Shown: positions 1 through 5,004 of the stretch, one piece after another | How positions within the stretch are numbered: position 1 is the stretch's first letter | Layout of the letters: every line of letters starts with the position of its first letter | Notes under the pieces: model-generated | Told to the model about the DNA's origin: nothing | What the model saw: only the letters and a program-made list of their open reading frames with translations | Databases searched by the model: none | Translations under genes and position numbers: made by a program | Source: a virus | Reading direction: 5' to 3' (one strand) | Length of the DNA stretch: 22,406 nucleotides | IMG/VR virus record: IMGVR_UViG_3300020159_002253 | Coordinates: 1-22,406 of that record

Positions 1-140
1 AAGTGAATATCATAAGTCCTTGCATATAAATGACTTAGGAACAAAATTAAATGGCAGTCCTCAATTGGCACAAGATTTCCTTACGCGCGCGCGTATTAAT
101 ATTAATAGTTACAAGCACCTTAGTAATAATCATATATCAA
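1..140. other. AT-rich non-coding DNA at the window edge
   Basis: No reading frame with a ribosome binding site is visible here. The stretch is AT-rich. It contains a weak 6-bp dyad (TAAGTC at 13-18 against GACTTA at 32-37) and the two overlapping palindromes at 82-107 that are listed separately. The gene upstream lies outside the window. This may be the end of a longer regulatory region feeding the structured element at 141-240. Confidence 0.5.
82..107. repeat. Two overlapping 14-bp perfect palindromes
   Basis: TACGCGCGCGCGTA (82-95) is a perfect palindrome with a ten-base alternating CG core. It overlaps by two bases a second perfect palindrome, TATTAATATTAATA (94-107). The first can adopt Z-form or cruciform structure under supercoiling, and the second is a typical shape for a dimeric protein site or an easily melted segment. 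No function is assigned. They lie just upstream of the structured segment at 141-240. Confidence 0.6.
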
Positions 141-240
141 CAGACTGAGACTTCCCTGCCAGACTGAACGCAGTCTCGTGAGGGGGAACCGGAGGGGTGC
201 GCAGCACGCCCCGCAGGTTTCCCCGGCTACCCGAAAAGCC
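141..240 (+). ncRNA. Putative structured non-coding RNA or leader
   Basis: A GC-rich island in AT-rich DNA with stacked complementary segments. AGACTG (161-166) pairs with CAGTCT (171-176) around the loop AACG. GGGGGAACC (182-190) pairs with GGTTTCCCC (216-224) as nine pairs with one G-U. Inside it GGGGTGC (194-200) pairs with GCAC and CCC of 204-212 around GCA with one bulged G. GGCT (225-228) can pair with AGCC (237-240). CAGACTGA occurs twice (141-148, 160-167), and GAGACT (147-152) can also pair with AGTCTC (172-177), so alternative folds exist. There is no U-run directly after it, so it is not an obvious terminator, and it does not fit a tRNA. It could be a stable small RNA, the leader of the 364 operon, or a DNA-level structure. 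The strand is inferred only from the neighbouring genes. Confidence 0.4.
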
Positions 241-303
241 TTATTACTTATTAATAAGCACTATTACTAGTTACTTATTACTAATTAGCTTATTACTAAT
301 TAA
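241..303. repeat. Degenerate 15-bp AT-rich tandem repeats, about four copies
   Basis: The 14-mer CTTATTACTAATTA occurs at 274-287 and 289-302, giving a period of 15. Two weaker copies precede it (about 244-258 and 260-273). The array sits between the structured element at 141-240 and the ribosome binding site of the gene at 364. Iteron-like or operator-like use is possible, but no binding protein can be named. Confidence 0.55.
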
Positions 304-363
304 CCTTTTTTTGTGCCATATTCTGGGATCATCGTACAATGGTTCGTACAGGAGGGATTAGAA

Positions 364-540
364 ATGGACTTGAAGAGTATTGGTGTTGAAGTGCTTTCCG
401 AATATACCGCTAGGGCGATAGACGAATTGGAAAAGAAGGGTGAACCCAGGACCATTGACAATATACGGTCTTTGAGGGATAAGCTCTATTCCAGGGATAT
501 TGAGATTGCGTCTATAGTAAATGGCATGAAGATGAAGTAG
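364..540 (+). CDS. Hypothetical protein, 58 aa
   Basis: I do not recognise the family. The start is the ATG at 364, because AGGAGGG at 350-356 lies seven bases upstream. A GTG at 313 would extend the frame but would bury that strong ribosome binding site inside the gene. The product is short, charged and probably helical, with no Cys, no signal peptide and no membrane segment. Its stop (TAG 538-540) shares its last base with the GTG of the next gene, so the two are probably translationally coupled. It is the first of four overlapping genes that end with a RusA-type resolvase, which suggests an early or DNA-metabolism operon. Confidence 0.65.
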   Translation: MDLKSIGVEVLSEYTARAIDELEKKGEPRTIDNIRSLRDKLYSRDIEIASIVNGMKMK

Positions 541-839
541 TGGCTGTTAGGGACCGCTTGGGTCCGATGTACGCCGGGGATGACCCCGGCTATCGGCCCA
601 AGCTCACTTGGATGCGTTCTGTTTGTTCATGGAGAGACTGTATGCGCCAGGAATTTACCGGAGAGGGTAACGATAGGGTCGAAGACATATTGAGATTTAT
701 TAACTCTGATTATATTGACCCTACAAAGATGTGGATTACTGTTGAGGATTGCAAGCTTGTCCTGGCGCATTGCGAATCCGAGCGTAAGAGGTTGTCTAGT
801 GAGGTTTCAGAGATACTGTCTGAGGGATGGGACCGATGA
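540..839 (+). CDS. Hypothetical protein, 99 aa
   Basis: Family not recognised. I take the GTG at 540, which overlaps the previous stop as TAGTG, the same arrangement seen at 19114 in this genome. An ATG at 567 is the alternative, but it has no good ribosome binding site at normal spacing. The protein is charged, with four Cys spread over its length (about residues 29, 34, 69 and 77) and a helical, Glu/Arg-rich C-terminus. The stop TGA (837-839) overlaps the ATG of the next gene (836) as ATGA. There is no membrane segment. A role in phage DNA metabolism is suggested only by the shared operon with the RusA gene. Confidence 0.6.
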   Translation: MAVRDRLGPMYAGDDPGYRPKLTWMRSVCSWRDCMRQEFTGEGNDRVEDILRFINSDYIDPTKMWITVEDCKLVLAHCESERKRLSSEVSEILSEGWDR

Positions 840-994
840 TCGGTCCAGCTTGGATTCCATGCCCTGAAGAATGCGGTGACTACTGGTGCAATATTCACCA
901 GCAGCATACCGGGGATTGTGACTGCCCGCCCATCGAGGAGTGGGACACAGACCCGTATGGTAACCAAGACGAAGGCCCAGCACATGCAGGATAA
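836..994 (+). CDS. Small Cys-rich phage protein, 52 aa
   Basis: The frame opens with an ATG in an ATGA overlap with the previous gene and closes at TAA 992-994, eleven bases inside the RusA start. It carries five Cys (residues 9, 13, 18, 28, 30) and His 21 and 24, followed by the segment DCDCPPIEEW and then DPYGNQ. From memory, short phage proteins with a Cys-x-Cys-Pro-Pro/Pro-x-Glu-Glu-Trp core occur in many tailed phages without known function. The Cys/His pattern suggests metal binding, which is an inference. The overlaps on both sides leave almost no untranslated DNA and support it being a real gene despite its size. Confidence 0.65.
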   Translation: MIGPAWIPCPEECGDYWCNIHQQHTGDCDCPPIEEWDTDPYGNQDEGPAHAG

Positions 995-1448
995 GAACAT
1001 TTTAGACATTCTTGGTACTCCTTTATGGAGTATCACTATGCCAATACCGCCTTCGACTAACTCGTTATTCATGCCTGTTGCCACTAAGGGCAGGTCAAGG
1101 ATGGTTATAACCAAGGAATATAGGGAATGGCGCAAGTCTCTTGATCTGATCGAATGGAAGGACGCGCCTATATTCACTCACAAAGTATTTATTGTTGTTG
1201 AGGTAAGGCCAGGACCTACGCTATCGGACAAGGCAGATGCTGACAACCTGGCTAAAGCCCCGGTGGATGCCCTAGTGAGGCATCAGGTATTGGTGGATGA
1301 TAATAGGGATTATGTTAGGGGTGTAATGACCTACTTTGGTAGCCCCATCGATTCACAAGCCGAAGGGTTCGCCATCGTCTCCATCTTTGGTGAGTGGGTT
1401 CTCAACGGCAAGCATCAGGAACCTGCCCTGTTTGATGGCTACCAATAG
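984..1448 (+). CDS. rusA-like: RusA-like Holliday junction resolvase, 154 aa
   Basis: RusA-family nucleases are dimeric Mg-dependent endonucleases that cut four-way junctions, in phages to resolve recombination or replication intermediates. The hallmark DADNLAKAPVDAL begins at residue 85, with a DD pair at 105-106. E. coli RusA uses Asp70, Asp72, Lys76 and Asp91. Asp85, Asp87, Lys91 and Asp106 here match with a constant offset of 15, so the active site looks complete. The N-terminal PIPPSTN segment (residues 20-26) is the usual start of the fold. I choose ATG 984 over a GTG at 876, because 876 would overlap the 52-aa gene almost entirely and because GAAGG (971-975) lies upstream of 984. The length is typical, with a C-terminal tail of about 25 residues of unknown role. 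Confidence 0.88.
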   Translation: MQDKNILDILGTPLWSITMPIPPSTNSLFMPVATKGRSRMVITKEYREWRKSLDLIEWKDAPIFTHKVFIVVEVRPGPTLSDKADADNLAKAPVDALVRHQVLVDDNRDYVRGVMTYFGSPIDSQAEGFAIVSIFGEWVLNGKHQEPALFDGYQ

Positions 1449-1450
1449 TC

Positions 1451-1536
1451 GATGCGGAAAAGCCAACACATTACATTAAAAAGCGATGCGGAAAAGTGGA
1501 TGCGCCTGGGTAATAATCAATGCGGAAAAGCTTTCG
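1451..1536. repeat. 34-bp-period array of GATGCGGAAAAG, three copies
   Basis: GATGCGGAAAAG occurs at 1451-1462 and 1485-1496 and, with one change (AATGCGGAAAAG), at 1519-1530. The spacing is exactly 34 bp both times, while the DNA between the copies is unrelated. The third copy continues as GCGGAAAAGCTTTCG (1522-1536), identical to 4304-4318. AAAGCTTT gives a short dyad in that copy. The pattern resembles iterons or spaced operators rather than slippage repeats. Confidence 0.7.
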
Positions 1537-1841
1537 TTTTATGACATAGGGGGTAGTTTAAAAAATGGAAATTTTTGAGAGAGAATTTGAGTTTTAAGGA
1601 TAATTGCTACAAGATTAGTAGAATATATGCTAGGCATGGCCAGGAAAGATACTTGGCGAATACCTTGAAGATGATGTGAATATAAACGGACAATGAGCGT
1701 ATTTAATTATGATTGCTGATTTCAAGCAAAATACGAAGATAACTTGGAATTAATCGTCAAAGAACAATAAATACATTCTAGGTAGTAATTTAGAAAAAAT
1801 CCTGGATATGCAAAGGCGTATGTCAGCATATATGCTCACTC
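1537..1841. other. AT-rich non-coding stretch, possibly a gene remnant
   Basis: No convincing gene. A ten-codon frame from ATG 1565 ends at TAA 1595, and the neighbouring frame then stays open to about 1678 with a plausible protein-like sequence but no ATG or ribosome binding site. This could be a decayed small gene or chance. AGCATATATGCT (1825-1836) is a perfect 12-bp palindrome next to the alternating tract that follows. Confidence 0.4.
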
Positions 1842-2042
1842 AAGCACACACATGCCTATAGGCACATATGGACGCACACACACATACACACACGGACATA
1901 TGCCCGTATATACGAGCAGGCGCACACGCCCGCAGACGCATACGCTTGCGCGAGCGAGCGCACACACACACGCGCGCAAGCGCACACGCGCAGGCACACA
2001 CGCGCACACGCACGCCTGGGCACGCGCACACATGCGTGTATA
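1842..2042. repeat. About 200-bp alternating pyrimidine-purine tract
   Basis: Almost every step alternates pyrimidine and purine, built from mixed CA, CG and TA dinucleotides rather than one pure microsatellite. The + strand carries CA and CG and very little TG, so the strands are asymmetric. TGCCTATAGGCA (1853-1864) is a perfect palindrome inside it. Such tracts are classic Z-DNA formers under negative supercoiling. Reading frames are open on both strands here but encode only His/Thr/Arg/Ala or Cys/Val/Arg/Ala low-complexity sequence without ribosome binding sites, so I do not call genes. Confidence 0.75.
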
Positions 2043-2237
2043 GCAAGGCTGATGCCTGGATATCAAACCATATTCCCTGATATCACTATGCGGATTATTA
2101 CTTTTTAGTAAGGTAGTGTTTTTGTGGGCTTGTCTTGCTTGTGGCCTGCCGATAAGATGAATGGGTGGACGGTAAACCGCCGCCATTGTTTGTTTCTGAT
2201 ATCAGCTGATATCAGTAGGATAGGAAGGGATAGTGAA
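2043..2237. promoter_or_regulatory. Upstream region with paired CTGATATCAG palindromes
   Basis: The perfect 10-bp palindrome CTGATATCAG occurs twice back to back (2196-2205, 2206-2215), 22 bp before the start at 2238. Two more GATATC sites lie at 2059-2064 and 2079-2084. A dimer-binding operator controlling the 2238 gene block is the simplest reading, but no regulator gene is identified. I see no convincing -10/-35 pair. Confidence 0.45.
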
Positions 2238-2570
2238 ATGATAGCAAGCAAGTCAAATGATAGACTCAGCAAACTATTGCCAGATTGGATTATCGAGAAC
2301 AGGCCGTGGTATAGCATGATGCTAAACCTAGCTATAGATGGCGATAGAAATGCTATCTTGCGAGAGCTGCAGCATAATGATCCTAACGGTTGCTATACCG
2401 ATAGGCTTTGTTATAGCGAGTTCCGTAAGATTATGTCAGAAGATGACGCGATATGGCAAGTGGCACATGAGGTGCTATCTCAAGCTAGGGATCTTAATGG
2501 CGATATAGTTTCTTTTATCAGGAGTGGTGTTTTTGATAGCTTCTATGGCGATGCTTCTATCGGTGGTTGA
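2238..2570 (+). CDS. Hypothetical protein, 110 aa
   Basis: Family not recognised. The ATG at 2238 follows AGGAAGGGA (2222-2230) at good spacing. The upstream extension to 2124 would run through the paired palindromes and has no ribosome binding site. The protein is soluble, mixed helical and acidic toward the C-terminus, with only two Cys and no signal or membrane segment. It is the first gene of a block (2238-4672) whose coding DNA is unusually rich in GATA/TATC, AGC and GCT words. It may be an early phage gene, but its context gives no specific function. Confidence 0.6.
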   Translation: MIASKSNDRLSKLLPDWIIENRPWYSMMLNLAIDGDRNAILRELQHNDPNGCYTDRLCYSEFRKIMSEDDAIWQVAHEVLSQARDLNGDIVSFIRSGVFDSFYGDASIGG

Positions 2571-2619
2571 TTGTTGATATCTTGTGTTTATAACTTTAAA
2601 TGGAAGGATAGGATTAGTC

Positions 2620-3420
2620 ATGAAAAGCAATAAGGTGACAGGTTTTTGTTTCTACAATGGGCCAAGTGAGATCGACGGCAAGCCGATTATGGGCGTTGCT
2701 ATCTTTGATAGCACAAACCGTAAGACTGGCAATATGGTGCAAACCTATATAATGCGAAGTGATATCTCCCCTACTATTGCTGCTAGCAATGGTGAGGATG
2801 AGTCTATCTGTGGCAATTGTGCCTATAGGAAGCGCAACATAAAGATATGGCACCCTAAAAAGGGATGGCTTAATGCTAACAAGCGTAGGTGTTATGTTAA
2901 CTTGGGTCAGGGCCCGTTAGCAGTTTATAAAAGTTTCTGCAAAGGCAACTATCCTGATATCAGCAGCAATCCAGGTTTACTGCAAAAGATATCAGGTGCA
3001 ATGCTAAGGCTAGGGACTTATGGCGATCCTATGGCTATTCCATATCAGTCCTGGCAGCCGTTATTGCAAGCTGATATCCAAGGCCACACGGGCTATAGCC
3101 ATCAATGGGACAATGATAAGCTTGCCTTGCCTTGGATAGGTAAACTGATGGCTAGTGTAGAGAATGCTAGCCAAAGGTTGCGTGCGATAGCAAAAGGATG
3201 GCGCGTATTTCAAGTGCTGAATACTTGGGATGATTCTGCTAGCAATGGATTAGGCGTGTGTCCATCTAGCAAAGAGTATATAGCAAAGACTGGTAAGAAG
3301 ATACCATGCTCAAGCTGCAAGCTATGCAATGGTAGCAAAACCAATATCGGTATAAAGGGGCATGGTCCGTTTTGGTCTGACGATAGCGAGCCATCTACTG
3401 CTCGCATATCCTTGCTATAA
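2620..3420 (+). CDS. Conserved Cys-rich phage protein, 266 aa
   Basis: From memory this resembles an uncharacterised family in actinophages and other phages and plasmids, recognised by CYVNLGQGPLAVYK (residue 91 on) and RLGTYGDP (130 on). Seven conserved-looking Cys cluster in two groups: CGNC (64-67) with Cys91, and Cys214 with C-x2-C-x2-C at 230-236. This spacing suggests a zinc or iron-sulfur site, which is an inference. HTGYSHQW (156-163) and KGWRVFQV (192-199) are further motif-like segments. The start is ATG 2620, twelve codons inside the longest frame, with AGGATAGGA just upstream. Three GATATC palindromes lie inside the gene. Enzymatic activity is unknown. Confidence 0.75.
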   Translation: MKSNKVTGFCFYNGPSEIDGKPIMGVAIFDSTNRKTGNMVQTYIMRSDISPTIAASNGEDESICGNCAYRKRNIKIWHPKKGWLNANKRRCYVNLGQGPLAVYKSFCKGNYPDISSNPGLLQKISGAMLRLGTYGDPMAIPYQSWQPLLQADIQGHTGYSHQWDNDKLALPWIGKLMASVENASQRLRAIAKGWRVFQVLNTWDDSASNGLGVCPSSKEYIAKTGKKIPCSSCKLCNGSKTNIGIKGHGPFWSDDSEPSTARISLL

Positions 3421-3448
3421 TCACTATTGAAAGGATAGGAGGTGCTAT

Positions 3449-3730
3449 ATGTGCATATCATTAGAAGAATTCGTTGCTAGCAAGATACCATTCAAATATA
3501 GCGACTTGTCATCTTCGTTTATCTTTGGCAACCATATCGATATGGGCGATAGTGGCTTTGCTTACTTGCCCTGGATATGTGATAGCAAGATAAATACATG
3601 CTGCTATATCTTGAAAAGAACTGATAGCAATGGATGGTTTCTGTCTATCGCCAATTGCCAGTATGAAAGCAATAGCATAGAAGAGCTAGAGAAAGTGCTG
3701 TACGAGTGGGCTGTTGATGAGTTTGTATAA
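3449..3730 (+). CDS. Hypothetical protein, 93 aa
   Basis: Family not recognised. A strong ribosome binding site (AGGATAGGAGG, 3432-3442) sits six bases before ATG 3449. The protein is acidic, with an aromatic-rich middle and a C-terminal helix (YESNSIEELEKVLYEWAVDEF). That layout is common in small phage proteins that bind other proteins, but no motif identifies it. TTGCTAGCAA (3474-3483) is another perfect 10-bp palindrome inside the coding sequence. It lies 28 bp after the Cys-rich gene, in the same presumed operon. Confidence 0.65.
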   Translation: MCISLEEFVASKIPFKYSDLSSSFIFGNHIDMGDSGFAYLPWICDSKINTCCYILKRTDSNGWFLSIANCQYESNSIEELEKVLYEWAVDEFV

Positions 3731-3757
3731 CAGGAACCTGGAAGGAGATATATAGCT

Positions 3758-4018
3758 ATGCAAGAGTATATGTTTTGGTATGTGGATTTATCGGGAAGAG
3801 ACAATAGCTATTTTATGTCAGCAGATGATGCTAGAGAGCTATTGCGTGATGAACTTGCCGATCTAGAGATGTCACTATTTGACTACACATATAAATGTGA
3901 AGAGATAGATGACTTTGTATATAACCCGATAGATGGTAATGAGTGGAATGAAGAAGGTTCTTTCAAGATAGTATGCGTAGCTAAGAAAAGCTTGCGCCGT
4001 ATGAAAGGTGGTAAGTAA
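3758..4018 (+). CDS. Acidic hypothetical protein, 86 aa
   Basis: Family not recognised. GGAAGGAGA (3739-3747) precedes ATG 3758 at normal spacing. The product is strongly acidic in its first 75 residues (many Asp/Glu, for example DELADLEMS and CEEIDDF), then ends in a basic tail (KKSLRRMKGGK). An acidic small protein in an early phage region could be a DNA mimic or inhibitor of a host enzyme, but nothing here proves that. Its stop TAA overlaps the next ATG as TAATG (4016-4020), which suggests coupled translation. Confidence 0.65.
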   Translation: MQEYMFWYVDLSGRDNSYFMSADDARELLRDELADLEMSLFDYTYKCEEIDDFVYNPIDGNEWNEEGSFKIVCVAKKSLRRMKGGK

Positions 4019-4242
4019 TGTCTAGCAACCTGGCACCCGGTGATATCAAAAGAGTTGTAACTCTATGGACTAAGATGCATCGTATCAACGAAGCTATCGA
4101 TAGGGTTAAGGCTGATATCAAACTTAGCAAGCAAGTATCAACTGATATCGCCCTGGCGAGGAAGGCTATAGAAGTTGCTATCAATGGCTTGTCTAGTGTA
4201 GCGTTTACTGGCATATCTAAATATCAGGATAAGGAGGCATAG
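4018..4242 (+). CDS. Small helical protein, 74 aa
   Basis: Family not recognised. The start ATG 4018 overlaps the previous stop, and AGGTGG (4006-4011) is a suitable ribosome binding site. The protein is basic and predominantly helical by composition (KRVVTLWTKMHRINEAIDRV, then ADIKLSKQVSTDIALARKAI), possibly a coiled coil. Three GATATC sites occur within 225 bp of coding DNA. The stop codon (4240-4242) falls inside the first copy of the 62-bp repeat that begins at 4236, so the gene end and the repeat have evolved together. Confidence 0.55.
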   Translation: MSSNLAPGDIKRVVTLWTKMHRINEAIDRVKADIKLSKQVSTDIALARKAIEVAINGLSSVAFTGISKYQDKEA

Positions 4243-4366
4243 CGGAAAAGCTTGCGTGTATATCAAACGCGCGGTTTTAGATATTGGAAAGTTTCTAGGC
4301 ATAGCGGAAAAGCTTTCGCCTGTATCTAGTACGCATATTCAGAAATCGGAAGTTTTCAAGGCATAA
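4236..4366. repeat. 62-bp tandem repeat carrying GCGGAAAAGCTT
   Basis: GGCATAGCGGAAAAGCTT occurs at 4236-4253 and 4298-4315, and the rest of the 62-bp unit is partly conserved (TGTAT, an ACGC, then GGAAR-TTT-). A third copy starts at 4360 but keeps only GGCATA. The core GCGGAAAAGC is the same element as in the 34-bp-period array at 1451-1536, and GCGGAAAAGCTTTCG (4304-4318) is identical to 1522-1536. The array fills the gap between the genes ending at 4242 and starting at 4397. No terminator T-run is present. Confidence 0.7.
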
Positions 4367-4396
4367 CCAAAGATATCAAGGGATAGGAGTTTTACC

Positions 4397-4672
4397 ATGA
4401 ATGAATCACATAATGCACACGAAGCTAGTGTTACTATCAGGACTCTTCAGAATATTGCCAAAGAGTTATATCTGATACAAAACTGGACGGAGGATATGTT
4501 CGAGTATAGGCCTGGCAAGGGTGAAGATATCATCAACGAAGATATTGCTAAGATAAAGCAAGCAATTGGTGGTAAGAGCTATGACACTATAACCGCCCTG
4601 GTAGACAAGATAAGGTCTATAACGGTCGGCATAGAGCTTGCTATACGGAGTGAGTATTCTGATATGTTCTGA
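4397..4672 (+). CDS. Hypothetical helical protein, 91 aa
   Basis: Family not recognised. ATG 4397 is preceded by AAGGGATAGGAG (4378-4389) at acceptable spacing. The protein is mostly helical, with alternating hydrophobic positions (TIRTLQNIAKELYLIQNW and ITALVDKIRSITVGIELAI), no Cys and no membrane segment. It resembles the 74-aa protein at 4018 in composition and in containing GATATC within the coding sequence, but I see no clear homology between them. It is the last gene before the operator-like array at 4673-4900. Confidence 0.6.
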   Translation: MNESHNAHEASVTIRTLQNIAKELYLIQNWTEDMFEYRPGKGEDIINEDIAKIKQAIGGKSYDTITALVDKIRSITVGIELAIRSEYSDMF

Positions 4673-4900
4673 TAAGACCTGGTAGTAATTGATATCAGAA
4701 TATATCTTCCCGTAGTATTCTGATATCAAACTATATCCGCCCTGGCAATTGATATCAAATGCTATAGATCCATATAGATCCATATAGATTGATATCAGGG
4801 CCAGGGCTACCGATATACCGTGATATCAGGCCTGGCGGCCTATAGCTTTGACAGTTTACCCGATATATCAGGCATAATATCTGATATCAGGACTGTTTAT
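4673..4900. promoter_or_regulatory. Array of TGATATCA palindromes, six sites
   Basis: Non-coding DNA holding GATATC at 4691, 4722, 4751, 4791, 4822 and 4883, nearly all as TGATATCA. TTGATATCAGAATA (4689-4702) and TATTCTGATATCAA (4716-4729) are a perfect 14-bp inverted repeat with a 13-nt spacer. TTGATATCAA (4749-4758) and CTGATATCAG (4881-4890) are 10-bp palindromes. CCTGG or CCAGG flanks several sites. Three near-identical decamers, with CATATAGATC as consensus, stand in tandem at 4761-4790. This looks like an operator, origin or partition-type array. Which one cannot be decided from sequence. Confidence 0.6.
4848..4878 (+). promoter_or_regulatory. Candidate sigma70-type promoter
   Basis: TTGACA (4848-4853) is a perfect -35 hexamer. 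CATAAT (4873-4878) matches five of six -10 positions, but the spacer is 19 bp, longer than the optimum. The likely start point would fall on the CTGATATCAG palindrome at 4881-4890, and another TGATATCA site lies upstream at 4821-4828, so repression by a palindrome-binding protein is plausible. It would drive the gene at 5034. Confidence 0.35.
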
Positions 4901-4956
4901 TGTGGGCGCGGTTTTAACCTTACAAAAAAGTAATGTAAAGTAGGGTTTACCGTTTT

Positions 4957-5004
4957 CCGATAGTTTGTTTTGATATCCAAAGGTTAACCATTTCGGTTGG
5001 CCGG
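4957..5004. promoter_or_regulatory. Upstream regulatory unit, copy A
   Basis: CCGATA, then TGTTTT, then AGGTTAACC (4981-4989) followed by CGGTTGGCCG (4994-5003). The same order and spacing recur at 5488-5536 before the next gene. The 23-bp core beginning AGGTTAACC differs at only two positions between copies. GGTTAACC is a palindrome and AACC...GGTT can form a small hairpin. It probably controls transcription or translation of both small genes in the same way. Confidence 0.55.

Noticed and set aside
141-240. tRNA or intrinsic terminator
   Set aside because: The helices do not give a cloverleaf with a T-loop, and no U-run follows the hairpins.
710-1177. 155-codon minus-strand frame
   Set aside because: It overlaps three + strand genes, including the confirmed RusA frame, and has no protein features of its own.
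1451-1536. Regularly spaced repeats as a CRISPR array
   Set aside because: The repeated part is only 12-13 bp, has three copies, no leader and no cas genes; the spacing suits binding sites better.
1575-1679. 34-codon frame from TTG, possibly a broken small gene together with ATG 1565
   Set aside because: No ATG, no convincing ribosome binding site and no recognisable motif. Noted as a possible remnant only.
1836-2186. Several overlapping open frames on both strands across the alternating tract (63-116 codons)
   Set aside because: They exist only because CA/CG/TA alternation contains no stop codons. The products are His/Thr/Arg or Cys/Val/Ala low-complexity sequence with no ribosome binding site.
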